Position numbers and translations under genes: made by a program
Assembly (NCBI GenBank): GCA_902614065.1
Contig: CACMJT010000008.1
Span: 19,359-83,358, forward strand
Direction of reading: 5' to 3'
Origin: an uncultured Bacteroidota bacterium
GTDB lineage: Bacteria; Bacteroidota; Bacteroidia; Flavobacteriales; Flavobacteriaceae
DNA length: 64,000 nucleotides
Notes under the pieces: generated by a model
What the model was told of the DNA's origin: nothing
Database searches by the model: none
Seen by the model: only the letters and a program-made list of their open reading frames with translations
In this document: piece by piece, positions 1 to 9,291 of the stretch
How positions within the stretch are numbered: the first letter of the stretch is position 1
How the letters are laid out: every line of letters begins with the position of its first letter

Positions 1-1184
1 TTCTTCACTTGAATTACAAAGATGATATCGATTTGACCTATGAAAATGATCTAAAAAAAATAATTATAGATCCTGATAATTTACTTGTAGATATCAATTC
101 CAAAAACAACTACATAAATTTTGATAGTAAAAGAAAAAAAACCAAGCTACGTTTTTATACAGACATTGAATCAAAAACAGAAAATCAAATATATTATAGA
201 CCACAACTTGGCTATAATTTTTACGATGGTTTATTGCCAGGATTGACTTTTACCAATAGGTCTCCAATCTCAAAACCTTTCACCTTCATGCTCTCACCCT
301 ATTTCGGTTTAAAAAAAAATAAACTAACAGGTGCAGTAAGCTTTAGTTACAGAGATTTTATTAAAAAAAATATTAGTTTAAATTATTTTTTATCAGCATC
401 CAGTTTTCATTATGATGAAAATTTTAGGTACAAAAAATTTACACCATCTGTTTTATACCTCAAAAGAGATTCTGATATAAAGTCAAATAAATTTACAAGT
501 CTGCGTTTTAGGTATTATTTCATTGATAGACCAGATATAAGCCAAAATGAGAGAATCAACAATGTTTATAGCTTAAGTTTCACAAAGGCGAACCCTGGGG
601 CAAAAAAAACTAAATCTTTTAATTATAATATTCAATTCAGTGGAGATTTTATAAAAAACTCAATAACATTATATTACAGAAATTATTTCTCAGATTACAA
701 ACAATTCAGTATTAGAATTTTTGGGGGTAAATTTTTAAAAAATAATACAAGTAATGATAAAATCAATTTTAATATTCATAAATCCTCTGATTTCCTTTTG
801 AATAATTCTCTTTTAGCTAGATCTGAATCAAGTGGCTTTTTATCACAACAATATGTTCGTCAAGATGGTGCATTTAAATCAAGAATTAACCCTGATTATG
901 CCAACGACTTTTTACTTGTGCTAAATACTGGAATCACGATTTGGAAATGGGTTGAGTTCTATGGCGATTTTGGTTTATTTAAAAATAAAAACGTTAGTCT
1001 ACAAAATGGCTATGACACGGGACTTCGTTTAAATTTTATTGAAGATTATTTGGAACTTTATTTGCCCATTCAATCTTCAATGGGATTTCACCCGAATGAG
1101 CCAAATTATTTAAAAGACATCAGGTTTGTTTTAACTTTGGATTACCAAAATTTATCAAGATTATTTACTCGTCGATGGTTTTAA
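1..1184 (+). CDS. Outer-membrane beta-barrel protein, C-terminal part (5' end outside window)
   Basis: The reading frame is already open at the left edge and runs to a TAA at 1184, so only the C-terminal ~394 residues are present. A TTG at position 9 is internal and not the true start. The segment alternates short polar and aromatic strands (for example YRPQLGYNFYDGLLPGLTF), uses many Tyr/Phe/Asn, and ends in RRWF with a terminal Phe, all typical of an outer-membrane beta barrel. The NFYDGLLPGL-type motif resembles the C-terminal barrel region of large flavobacterial M1-type metallopeptidase proteins, but no catalytic motif lies inside the window, so that link is inference from memory. The gap to the next gene is 28 nt. 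Confidence 0.55.
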   Translation, partial: LHLNYKDDIDLTYENDLKKIIIDPDNLLVDINSKNNYINFDSKRKKTKLRFYTDIESKTENQIYYRPQLGYNFYDGLLPGLTFTNRSPISKPFTFMLSPYFGLKKNKLTGAVSFSYRDFIKKNISLNYFLSASSFHYDENFRYKKFTPSVLYLKRDSDIKSNKFTSLRFRYYFIDRPDISQNERINNVYSLSFTKANPGAKKTKSFNYNIQFSGDFIKNSITLYYRNYFSDYKQFSIRIFGGKFLKNNTSNDKINFNIHKSSDFLLNNSLLARSESSGFLSQQYVRQDGAFKSRINPDYANDFLLVLNTGITIWKWVEFYGDFGLFKNKNVSLQNGYDTGLRLNFIEDYLELYLPIQSSMGFHPNEPNYLKDIRFVLTLDYQNLSRLFTRRWF

Positions 1185-1191
1185 AATTCAC

Positions 1192-1199
1192 TATTTTTG
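1192..1199 (+). promoter_or_regulatory. Candidate -7 promoter box TATTTTTG for the E1 dehydrogenase gene
   Basis: The box matches the Bacteroidota -7 consensus TAnnTTTG and lies 13 nt before the ATG at 1213. It sits in the short gap after the preceding stop codon. No clear -33 TTG is seen at 17-23 nt upstream. Confidence 0.4.
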
Positions 1200-1212
1200 A
1201 ATTTCTGTTTCT

Positions 1213-3615
1213 ATGAAAGATAAATCACTTACTAAATCAATTACTTTCAATGATTTTAAAAAGGAAATTTTAAATGACTACAAGACCATTGTAATAAGTC
1301 GTGAAACAAGTTTACTTGGAAGAAAAGAAGTTCTGAGTGGAAAAGCAAAATTTGGGATATTTGGAGATGGCAAAGAACTACCACAAATTGCAATGGCTAA
1401 GGCATTTCGAAGAGGTGATCATAGATCTGGATATTACAGGGATCAAACTTTTATGTTGGCTTTGAATGAAATTTCTGTTCAACAAATTTTTTCTGCCTTA
1501 TATGCAAACACTGATTTAAAAAAAGAACCTATGTCAGGTGGAAGACAAATGGGTTCTCATTTTATGACCAACTATATCGATGAGAAAGGAAATTTTATTG
1601 ATTCAACCCAAAAATATAATTCTTCAGCTGACATATCACCAACATCAGGACAAATGCCAAGATTATTAGGTTTAGCAATGGCATCCAAATTATACCGTGA
1701 AGGTAGTTTCAACTCAGAAAATTTTTCGAATAATGGCAACGAAGTTGCATGGGGAACGATTGGAAACGCCAGTACAAGTGAGGGGCCTTTTTTTGAAGTT
1801 TTTAACGCAGCTGGTGTTCATCAAGTTCCTATGGTCATTAGTGTTTGGGATGATGAATATGGTATTTCCGTAAATAATTCTTATCAAACAACAAAATCAA
1901 GTATTTCAAAAGCTTTACATGGTTTTAAAAGAGATAAATTGAATAAAGGTTTTGAAATTTATACTGTTGACGGATGGGATTATCAATCTCTGATCCAAAT
2001 TTATGAGCACAGCAGTAACTTTTGCAGAGAAAATCATATTCCAATTCTAATTCATGTAAAGAATTTGACTCAACCAATTGGACATTCAACCTCTGGTTCT
2101 CATGAGCGTTATAAAAATAAATCTAGGCTGGAATGGGAAATGAAATATGATTGTAATAGAAAGATGAGAGAGTGGATACTTGATAATAATCTTTCAGATT
2201 TAAATAAAATAGAACAGATAGAAAAAGATTGTATTGAGTTTGTTAAATCTGAAAAAAAAGCAGCATGGGATGATTTTCAAAAAGATATTATTGTTGAAAG
2301 AGATTCTTTTATTAAACTCATTAAGTCATTGGTTCATCAATATAAATCAAAGGATTTAGCAGAAATTGCCAATTCCCTTCTGAGATTAAAAGATTTAGGC
2401 AGAAAAGATGTTATGAGTGCTGCTCGAAGATCATTAAGATTAGAAAATAGCTCTGATTTTTTTGAAAAAATTAACAATTGGGTTTCTGACTATAAAAAAA
2501 ACACTCAGCCTTTCTACAGTTCTCATCTTTACAATGAGTCGAAAAATAATTACAAAAGTGTTGTTCCAGTTCCTCCTGAATATAATGATGACTCCAAAAT
2601 GGTAGATGGGAGATTGATACTAAGGGATAATTTTGATTACCTAATGTCAAAAGAACCTAATTTAATTTTTTTCGGAGAAGATACAGGAAAAATTGGCGAT
2701 GTTAATCAAGGACTAGAGGGGCTTCAAAAAAAATGGACCAAGAGCAGAGTAGATGATAGAGGAATTAGAGAGGCATCCATAGTTGGCGAAGGTATTGGTT
2801 TGGCAATGAGAGGTTTTCGCCCAATAGCAGAAATACAATACCTCGATTATCTCATTTTTGCACTGCAAATAATATCCGATGATTTGGCTACAATGACTTA
2901 CAGGACAGTAGGTAGACAGATTTCACCACTAATTATAAGAACAAGAGGTCATAGATTAGAAGGTATATGGCACTCTGGGTCGCCAATGGGAATGCTACTA
3001 AACTCAATAAAAGGTGTTCGAATTTTGGTTCCAAGAAATATGACTCAAGCTGCCGGTATGTATAATACATTACTCGATTGTAATGAACCTAGTTTGATTA
3101 TTGAGCCACTTAATTCTTATAGATTAAAGGAAAAGATGCCAAGTAATTTGGGTGAATTTAGAGTTCCTCTGGGTGTTGTTGAATATATCCAAAATGGTGA
3201 AGACATTACTGTAGTTTCATATGGGTCTACGCTCAGGATTGTTGAAAAAGCATGTATCGAGTTAAAATCACACGGCATTTCAGTTGATTTAATTGATGTG
3301 CAAACACTAATTCCATTTGACACGGACAATCAAATTATATCTAGCCTTAAAAAAACAAATAAACTTATTATTGTTGATGAAGATTACAATGGAGGAGCTA
3401 GTGCATTTATTCTTAAGAAAATTATAGAAGATCAGAATGGGTATGAATTCTTAGATTCAAAACCAAAAACAATTACTTCAAGGGATCATCGCCCCCCTTA
3501 TGGAAGTGATGGTGATTATTTCTCTAAACCCTCATTAGATGACATTTTTGAAGGGATTTATAATGTTATGAATGAATATGATCCAAATAGATATCCATTA
3601 AATTTCAGGTCTTGA
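1213..3615 (+). CDS. Fused alpha/beta E1 component of a 2-oxoacid (branched-chain type) dehydrogenase
   Basis: Thiamine-diphosphate-dependent E1 subunit that decarboxylates a 2-oxoacid and passes the acyl group to the lipoyl E2. The first ~400 residues are the alpha half. It carries GDGKELPQIA near residue 51, a GGRQMGSH segment near 109, and GTIGNASTSEG near 181, which occupies the ThDP/Mg loop position. Residues ~455-795 are the beta half (GEDTGKIGDVNQG, REASIVGEGIG, IRTRGHR, and a C-terminal IVDEDYNGGAS region). At 800 aa it is as long as the fused E1 proteins common in flavobacteria, annotated as 2-oxoisovalerate dehydrogenase. E2 is not in the window; a dihydrolipoyl dehydrogenase (E3) lies at 42196-43596. 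The 3' end overlaps the convergent holA by 11 nt. The substrate (branched-chain oxoacid or pyruvate) cannot be settled from sequence alone. Confidence 0.85.
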   Translation: MKDKSLTKSITFNDFKKEILNDYKTIVISRETSLLGRKEVLSGKAKFGIFGDGKELPQIAMAKAFRRGDHRSGYYRDQTFMLALNEISVQQIFSALYANTDLKKEPMSGGRQMGSHFMTNYIDEKGNFIDSTQKYNSSADISPTSGQMPRLLGLAMASKLYREGSFNSENFSNNGNEVAWGTIGNASTSEGPFFEVFNAAGVHQVPMVISVWDDEYGISVNNSYQTTKSSISKALHGFKRDKLNKGFEIYTVDGWDYQSLIQIYEHSSNFCRENHIPILIHVKNLTQPIGHSTSGSHERYKNKSRLEWEMKYDCNRKMREWILDNNLSDLNKIEQIEKDCIEFVKSEKKAAWDDFQKDIIVERDSFIKLIKSLVHQYKSKDLAEIANSLLRLKDLGRKDVMSAARRSLRLENSSDFFEKINNWVSDYKKNTQPFYSSHLYNESKNNYKSVVPVPPEYNDDSKMVDGRLILRDNFDYLMSKEPNLIFFGEDTGKIGDVNQGLEGLQKKWTKSRVDDRGIREASIVGEGIGLAMRGFRPIAEIQYLDYLIFALQIISDDLATMTYRTVGRQISPLIIRTRGHRLEGIWHSGSPMGMLLNSIKGVRILVPRNMTQAAGMYNTLLDCNEPSLIIEPLNSYRLKEKMPSNLGEFRVPLGVVEYIQNGEDITVVSYGSTLRIVEKACIELKSHGISVDLIDVQTLIPFDTDNQIISSLKKTNKLIIVDEDYNGGASAFILKKIIEDQNGYEFLDSKPKTITSRDHRPPYGSDGDYFSKPSLDDIFEGIYNVMNEYDPNRYPLNFRS

Positions 3616-4615
3616 TCTCAGAAATAAATTGTAAAAGCTCAGCGTCAAAATATTTATCTTTCATTAATCCTTTTGATTTTCCGTCATAATTCTTTATCGT
3701 CCCGAGAATGTTGACAATTTCCTTTAAAGAATAATTTACAGAAACCTTTCTGTAATCATTTAAGATAAATTCCTGATATATGCCTGTTAGTTTTGAAATT
3801 TCATTAAAGCTGAGTTTTAAATTTGATTTGACTTGAAAGAGATTTAGAAAATAATTGTGTAAGGATGCAAAAATTAACTGTGGCGGGTATTTTTTACTGT
3901 TTTCGGAAAAATATTTCGAAATTCTAAAAGCTTTATCATAGTTTTTATTGCCTAATTCTTTTTGTAGTTCGAATATATTATACTCATTATTGATTCCATA
4001 AAATTTATAAACAAGTTCTTTAGTTGAAATATCCTTTTTGCTCATCATAGAGATTTTTTTTATTTCATTTGATATTTTACTTAGATTATTTCCTGTCCTT
4101 TCTTTAATAATTTCAACAATTTCATAGTTAAAATTAAGATCATTTGAATTTCCGATATGTATTATCCAATCAGAAAGTTGGTTCTCATATATTTTTTGAA
4201 CTTCAATTAATCCCCCAAAATCAATAATTTGTTTCAATATTTTCTTTCTCTTATCTATTTTTTTACCATTTAGACATAGCAAAATTGAACAATGACTTGA
4301 GGAGTTTTCAATATGTTTTTTAAGTAAATCCAACTTACTAATTATTTTATCACCACCCTTAATAATTATAATTTGTAAATCGCCTGCAAGCGGATAATTG
4401 TTAGCGATTGATGCAATATCCTCAACTTTAGAGTCATGCTCATAAAAAATAAATTGATTAAAGGGCTTTAGTTCATCTGGGATAATTGATTTAAATTTTT
4501 TTATAAATTCCTCAATTATATACGACTGTTCACTGTTGATTATATAAACTGGTTTAAGATTATTCTTATCTATATTTTTTAAGACTTGAAGAAAATCCTT
4601 TGTACTTTTAATCAT
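3605..4615 (-). CDS. holA: DNA polymerase III subunit delta
   Basis: Clamp-loader delta subunit, which opens the DnaN ring during clamp loading. The 336 aa length is normal for HolA. The N-terminal part reads like the family (LKPVYIINSEQSYIIEEFI), followed by a strand-rich ATPase-like core without a functional Walker A and a helical C-terminal domain (residues ~215-335). Start is the ATG at 4615. The gene is divergent from the 4618 gene with only 2 nt between the two start codons, so its promoter must lie inside the neighbour's coding sequence; a TAAATTTG box is found there at 4642-4635. Its 3' end overlaps the E1 gene by 11 nt. Confidence 0.85.
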   Translation of the reverse strand: MIKSTKDFLQVLKNIDKNNLKPVYIINSEQSYIIEEFIKKFKSIIPDELKPFNQFIFYEHDSKVEDIASIANNYPLAGDLQIIIIKGGDKIISKLDLLKKHIENSSSHCSILLCLNGKKIDKRKKILKQIIDFGGLIEVQKIYENQLSDWIIHIGNSNDLNFNYEIVEIIKERTGNNLSKISNEIKKISMMSKKDISTKELVYKFYGINNEYNIFELQKELGNKNYDKAFRISKYFSENSKKYPPQLIFASLHNYFLNLFQVKSNLKLSFNEISKLTGIYQEFILNDYRKVSVNYSLKEIVNILGTIKNYDGKSKGLMKDKYFDAELLQFISEIKT

Positions 4616-4617
4616 TG

Positions 4618-5055
4618 ATGGAGCTTAACAAATTCAAATTTAATATAGTCACAAAAAAAGATAAAAAATATATTTATGATATAATAAGAAAAAAATATAT
4701 TCTATTAACAGAGGAGGAAAAAGTTAGACAAATAACCATCAATTATTTAATTAGTGAACTTGAAATTCCAATATCTCATATCTCATCTGAAAAAGGATTT
4801 TTAATTGATACTGGACTGAAAAAAAGATTTGATGTAATTGTGCATGATAGACATGGAAAAATTGCTATACTTATTGAATGTAAATCATCTAAAATCAAAA
4901 TAAATTCAAAAGTGATTGATCAAATTTTAATATATAATCAAAAATTAAAATCAAAATATTTGATGGTAACCAATGGATGCCATACAATAGCATTGGATTG
5001 TCATAATAAGGACATCAAACAGATAAAAAGTTTACCTAAATATTCGGACTTATGA
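4618..5055 (+). CDS. HsdR N-terminal-like (PD-(D/E)XK fold) small protein
   Basis: A 145-aa protein resembling the stand-alone 'type I restriction enzyme R protein N-terminal domain' family that often sits beside holA in Bacteroidota. The nuclease-fold signature is visible as KRFDVIV (Asp) followed by IAILIECKSS (Glu-x-Lys), then a Q-rich helix and a VTNG segment. No HsdM, HsdS or helicase partner is near, so it is not a restriction system; its function is unknown. I chose ATG 4618 over the in-frame TTG at 4615. The stop overlaps the following glycosyltransferase start (ATGA), suggesting translational coupling. Confidence 0.7.
   Translation: MELNKFKFNIVTKKDKKYIYDIIRKKYILLTEEEKVRQITINYLISELEIPISHISSEKGFLIDTGLKKRFDVIVHDRHGKIAILIECKSSKIKINSKVIDQILIYNQKLKSKYLMVTNGCHTIALDCHNKDIKQIKSLPKYSDL
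4635..4642 (-). promoter_or_regulatory. Candidate -7 box TAAATTTG for holA
   Basis: On the minus strand the sequence reads TAAATTTG, 19 nt upstream of the holA ATG (4615) and inside the first codons of the divergent gene. It matches TAnnTTTG exactly; no -33 element was recognised. Confidence 0.35.
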
Positions 5056-6050
5056 CAAGTGCATTGGCAATTTTAAATTATAACGGTTTAAATCTTCTAA
5101 AGCTTTTTTTGAAAGAAAATATTAAAAACACTCCAAATACAAAAACGTATATCATTGATAATAATTCAAATGATGGTTCGATAGAATTTGTTAAAACAAA
5201 ATTTCCAGATGTTAAAATAATTCGTTTGGAAAAGAATTTAGGATACGCTGGGGGATATAACGAAGCAGTAAAGCACATTAATGAGGATTTAATATTTTTT
5301 CTAAATAATGATGCTGTTTTTTTGGATCAAAAATCATTTCTTGATATCATCAGAGTCTTCGAAAAAAACAATGAAGTTAGTGTTGCTCAGCCCAGTATTA
5401 TCGATTATAATAATAAAGAGAAATACGAGTATGCGGGGGCATCAGGTGGATTTATTGATTTTTTTGGCTATCCATTTTGTCGTGGAAGGGTTGTAAAGAA
5501 TTTAGAAAATTGTAATAAATACAATACAACAAGAGAAGTATTCTGGGCATCTGGATGTTGTTTTGTAGTAAGAAAAAAAATATTTACAAAACTTAATGGT
5601 TTTGATGATGAATTCTTTGCTCACATGGAGGAAATTGATTTTTGTTGGAGATTAAAAAATGAGTATGTCAACAATAAAATAATTAGTATTGGAAAAGCAA
5701 AAGTATTCCATATTGGAGCAGGTACGTTGAACTACAATTCGCCAAAGAAATATTATCTAAATTTTAGAAATTCACTGTTGATGTTAATAAAAAATGTTCC
5801 TTCAAAATTCTTATTTATTGTTCTGTTTTTTAGGTTAATATCTGATTCATTTATTGTCATGGTATCATTTCTAAAGTTAAAACCAAAGCTCTCCTACTCT
5901 ATTTTACGTGCTTATGCTTATTTTATCTTGAATTTTTTTTCAATCATAAAAAAGAGAGCAAAGAATGAAAAAGTTGATAATTACTATTATTGCTTTTCAT
6001 TATTAATAAATTATTATTTGATGCAAAGAAAAAGCTTTTCATCATTTTAA
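5052..6050 (+). CDS. Family 2 glycosyltransferase
   Basis: GT-A fold transferase of the rhamnosyltransferase-like type that acts on the cytoplasmic face of the membrane to build surface glycans. The N-terminus has the GT2 start (LAILNYNGLNLL), the IDNNSNDGS nucleotide-binding motif near residue 35, and FFLNNDAVF as the DXD-like metal site. HMEEIDFCWR is the acceptor-side E-D motif. A hydrophobic C-terminal segment (residues ~248-300) suggests membrane attachment. It overlaps the upstream gene by 4 nt (ATGA). The acceptor and sugar donor cannot be inferred. Confidence 0.85.
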   Translation: MTSALAILNYNGLNLLKLFLKENIKNTPNTKTYIIDNNSNDGSIEFVKTKFPDVKIIRLEKNLGYAGGYNEAVKHINEDLIFFLNNDAVFLDQKSFLDIIRVFEKNNEVSVAQPSIIDYNNKEKYEYAGASGGFIDFFGYPFCRGRVVKNLENCNKYNTTREVFWASGCCFVVRKKIFTKLNGFDDEFFAHMEEIDFCWRLKNEYVNNKIISIGKAKVFHIGAGTLNYNSPKKYYLNFRNSLLMLIKNVPSKFLFIVLFFRLISDSFIVMVSFLKLKPKLSYSILRAYAYFILNFFSIIKKRAKNEKVDNYYYCFSLLINYYLMQRKSFSSF

Positions 6051-6114
6051 TAATTTGAATCCTAGAAGTTTTATCATGGAATAATTTTTGTTAATTTTAA
6101 TAATAAAAGAAGCT

Positions 6115-6969
6115 ATGTACTATAAATATTTTACCCTAATAATTTTTATTCTATTATCCTCTTGTGTTTCTCAGAAGAAATACGCTGAGTTAGAATCTAA
6201 AAACCAAAACAATTTAAATTTGTTAAACGCTGCAACTGTTAAATTAAACACCTGCTTAGATGAAAAGGCTACAGCAGAGGCAAATGAAAAAGCACTACAG
6301 GAACAGGTTGCTTTTTTGAAAGCAAATAATCAGGATTTAATTAACAACATGGGTAATTTAACAACCCTATCCCAAAAGGGAGCTGAAAACTTAGAAAAAT
6401 CGTTAGAAAGTTTAAAGGAAAAAGATTTAGTAATAAGAACCATGCAAGATGCAGTTACAAGACGAGACTCTGTAACATTAGCATTAGTAACAAGCCTGAA
6501 AGGAGCCTTCATTGATATTAATGATAGTGATATTGAGGTTAATGTTGAAAAAGGTGTTGTCTTCATTTCAATTTCTGATAAGCTTCTCTTTAATAGTGGT
6601 AGTACCTATGTTTCAGACAGAGCTAGGGGGGTTTTAGAAAAAGTTGCTCAAGTTGTTCTCGACAAGCCTGAAATTGAATTTATGGTTGAAGGTCATACTG
6701 ATGATGTACCAATTCAAAATGAGGTTTTATTAGATAACTGGGATTTAAGTGTAAAAAGAGCAACGTCAATAGTTAGGATATTACAAAATGACTTTGGTGT
6801 TCCACCGGAAAGAATGACAGCCGCCGGAAGAAGCTTTTATGTACCAATTGCAGATAACGACACAAGTGAGGGGCGTGCAAAAAACAGAAGAACAAGGATT
6901 GTAGTACTTCCAAAGTTAGATCAGTTTTATGATTTGATTGAGCAAGGAATGAAAGCAGCCTCAAATTAA
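6115..6969 (+). CDS. OmpA/MotB-domain lipoprotein
   Basis: Peptidoglycan-anchoring outer-membrane lipoprotein. From ATG 6115 the N-terminus is a lipoprotein signal peptide with lipobox LLSSC (Cys17); an in-frame TTG at 6088 would add nine residues ahead of it and is less likely. Residues ~25-125 form a coiled-coil-like stretch. The C-terminal ~130 residues are the OmpA-like domain, with LLFNSGSTYVS, VEGHTDDVPI (the peptidoglycan-binding loop) and AKNRRTRIVV. An imperfect -7 box (TAATTTTTG, one extra base) lies about 30 nt upstream. The gene ends at the bidirectional terminator shared with uvrD. Confidence 0.88.
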   Translation: MYYKYFTLIIFILLSSCVSQKKYAELESKNQNNLNLLNAATVKLNTCLDEKATAEANEKALQEQVAFLKANNQDLINNMGNLTTLSQKGAENLEKSLESLKEKDLVIRTMQDAVTRRDSVTLALVTSLKGAFIDINDSDIEVNVEKGVVFISISDKLLFNSGSTYVSDRARGVLEKVAQVVLDKPEIEFMVEGHTDDVPIQNEVLLDNWDLSVKRATSIVRILQNDFGVPPERMTAAGRSFYVPIADNDTSEGRAKNRRTRIVVLPKLDQFYDLIEQGMKAASN

Positions 6970-6988
6970 TAAGTTGCTCATATATTTT

Positions 6989-7015
6989 AAAAAAGGGGAT
7001 CAGGTCCCCTTTTTT
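6989..7015. terminator. Bidirectional intrinsic terminator between the ompA-like gene and uvrD
   Basis: Six A, then GGGGA - 5 nt loop - TCCCC, then six T, an 11-bp stem counting the A/T arms. It serves the plus-strand OmpA-like gene and the minus-strand uvrD, whose stop codon (7000-7002) falls in the loop. It is one of only two clear intrinsic terminators I find at coding-gene or tRNA ends here. Confidence 0.8.
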
Positions 7016-9240
7016 ATTTTAAGTTTTGCAAATTTTAGCAATATTGTTTTTCTTCCTCCAATTTTAAAATTTATTGTTGCTTTTTTATTTTGAATATCTC
7101 CTTCAATTTTTTCGACTAATCCCAACCCAAATCTTTGATGTTCAACAATATCATTAACAACAATATTAATGATTGGTGAATTATTATTATCAACTTTATT
7201 CACATTTACAAAACCCCTCTTTCTAAGTTTTCTAATTCTTGAAATATTATTGTCAATTGTTGGTTTAAATTCCTCTTTAAAATTATTTTTTTCAATGTAT
7301 TCTATATCGACTTCGTCTATAAATCTACTAGGCTCGCATTCAATTATGTTTCCCCATTTAAATCTGAAATCACAATGACTCAGAATAAGTTTATCTTTAG
7401 CTCTAGTCATTGCTACGTAAAACAATCTTCTTTCTTCCTCTAAATCTTCGGAACAATTTAAACTTAGTATTGATGGAAATAAATTTTCCTCAATTCCTAC
7501 AACATACACGACATTAAATTCGAGTCCTTTAGCCATATGAATTGTCATTAATGAAACTCTATCTGAACTGAAACTTTTGTCAGTCTCAGAGTAAAGTGAA
7601 ATATCTTGTAGATATCTTGTAATTGAAGTATCCCCATCAGCCAATTCTTTTTGTTCTAATATAAAATCATTTATTCCACTTCTAAGTTCCTCTATATTCT
7701 CGATTCTATTTATGGATTCAACTGAACCTTCGTTTCTATAAAAATCAATAATTCCACTTCCATTTATAACATTCGTTAAAACGTAATCAGCATTTTTTGT
7801 TTTTGATTCAATTTTCAAGCTTTCTATTAAATTTCTAAAGTCAGTGATTCTTCCCATCACTCCTTTGTTAAAAAGCTTTGGATATTTATCAATTATATTT
7901 ATTGTATCATACATGCTTATATTTTCTCTCTCAGAAATAATCAATAATTTTTCCAATGTTTTTAGCCCAATTCCCCTAGGTGGAAAATTTACAATTCTTC
8001 TAAAACTTTCCTCATCGTTACTGTTAACAACCAATCTCAAGTAAGCAGTCACGTCTTTGATTTCTTTTCTTTGATAAAATGATAATCCACCAAAAACCTG
8101 ATAATCAATATTTATTTTTCTTAAAGCATCTTCTATTGATCTAGATTGTGCATTTGTGCGATATAAAACTGCAAATGAACCATTATTTAACTGATGATTA
8201 TTTTTTTCCTCAAAGATATTTGAAGCCACAAAACGACCCTCATCGTTGTCATTTTGAGATCTGTTTAAAATTATTTTGGATCCTGAATCATTAAGTGTCC
8301 ATATGTTTTTATCAATTTTAAACTTATTTTTTTTAATCAAGGAATTTGCACCCTCAACAATATTTTTTGATGATCTATAATTTTGCTCAAGCTTATAGGT
8401 AGTACACTCAGGATAGTTTTTTTTGAAGTTTAGAATGTTATCAATATTTGCACCTCTAAAGCTATATATACTTTGGGAATCATCTCCAACAACACATAGA
8501 TTTTGATATCGGTCAGCTAATGATTTTATTATCAAATACTGCGAATAATTTGTGTCTTGATATTCATCCACCAGTATATACTTAAATATTTTTTGGTATT
8601 TAATTAATGTTTCTGGACTTGAATTTAGAAGCTGATTAGTCTTTAATAATAGATCATCAAAGTCCATAACTGCTGATTTAAAACACCTGTTTACATAGTT
8701 TCTATAAATCTCACCAAATTGAATCCTATTGGCTAATTTATCTGATTCTATAAGTTCAGGTTGATTAAAATAATTTTTTGGTGTAATAAAACTATTTTTA
8801 AGGGAGGAAACTCTGTTCTTAATGCCTTTTGCTTTATAAAAATCTTTATTAAGATTCATTTCTTTTATGATATTTGAAATAAGCTTTTCTGAATCATAAG
8901 AATCATAAATAGTAAAGTTTGGTGGATATCCTATTAGTTCGGACTCTGACCTTAAAATTCTTGCAAAAACCGAGTGAAATGTCCCCATCCAAATTGATTT
9001 TGCTTGGTTATCATTGGTTAATTTTGAAATTCTTTCCTTCATCTCTTTTGCGGCCTTATTTGTAAATGTCAATGCGAGAATATTAAATGGACTTACCCCT
9101 TTTTTTAATAAATGAATAATTTTATAAGTTAAAACTCTTGTTTTTCCTGATCCTGCACCTGCAATAACCATTAATGGACCTTCAGTATGTAATACGGGCT
9201 TTCTTTGTTCCTCGTTGAGGTTTTCTAAATAATTATTCAA
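7000..9240 (-). CDS. uvrD: UvrD/PcrA-type ATP-dependent 3'-5' DNA helicase
   Basis: Superfamily 1A helicase for excision repair and fork maintenance. Residues 27-34 are Walker A (AGAGSGKT), followed by LTFTNKAAKEMKER (motif Ia), DEYQDTN (motif II), VVGDDSQSIYSFRGA (motif III), QNYRS (motif IV), MTIHMAKGLEF (motif V) and RRLFYVAMTRAK (motif VI). The 746 aa length fits the family; the C-terminal tail carries a Tudor-like segment with HQRFGLG. The best start is a TTG at 9240, which gives the usual N-terminus NNYLENLNEEQ; an upstream in-frame stop at 9250-9252 rules out a longer form. It is divergent from recG with a 51-nt gap. Confidence 0.92.
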   Translation of the reverse strand: MNNYLENLNEEQRKPVLHTEGPLMVIAGAGSGKTRVLTYKIIHLLKKGVSPFNILALTFTNKAAKEMKERISKLTNDNQAKSIWMGTFHSVFARILRSESELIGYPPNFTIYDSYDSEKLISNIIKEMNLNKDFYKAKGIKNRVSSLKNSFITPKNYFNQPELIESDKLANRIQFGEIYRNYVNRCFKSAVMDFDDLLLKTNQLLNSSPETLIKYQKIFKYILVDEYQDTNYSQYLIIKSLADRYQNLCVVGDDSQSIYSFRGANIDNILNFKKNYPECTTYKLEQNYRSSKNIVEGANSLIKKNKFKIDKNIWTLNDSGSKIILNRSQNDNDEGRFVASNIFEEKNNHQLNNGSFAVLYRTNAQSRSIEDALRKINIDYQVFGGLSFYQRKEIKDVTAYLRLVVNSNDEESFRRIVNFPPRGIGLKTLEKLLIISERENISMYDTINIIDKYPKLFNKGVMGRITDFRNLIESLKIESKTKNADYVLTNVINGSGIIDFYRNEGSVESINRIENIEELRSGINDFILEQKELADGDTSITRYLQDISLYSETDKSFSSDRVSLMTIHMAKGLEFNVVYVVGIEENLFPSILSLNCSEDLEEERRLFYVAMTRAKDKLILSHCDFRFKWGNIIECEPSRFIDEVDIEYIEKNNFKEEFKPTIDNNISRIRKLRKRGFVNVNKVDNNNSPIINIVVNDIVEHQRFGLGLVEKIEGDIQNKKATINFKIGGRKTILLKFAKLKIKKGT

Positions 9241-9279
9241 AATATATAATCATGAAATATACTTTTAAAGTTAATAAAT

Positions 9280-9287
9280 TAAATTTG
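9280..9287 (+). promoter_or_regulatory. -7 box TAAATTTG of recG, 4 nt before the start codon
   Basis: Exact TAnnTTTG match. The final G is separated from the recG GTG by AGGA (4 nt), the same distance that separates the SRP RNA 5' end from its own box. This predicts transcription starting at or next to the GTG. Confidence 0.55.
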
Positions 9288-9291
9288 AGGA

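Noticed and set aside
4618..5055. Restriction-modification or defence system suggested by the HsdR-N-like protein
   Set aside because: No methyltransferase, specificity subunit, helicase or other defence gene nearby; the neighbours are holA and a glycosyltransferase.
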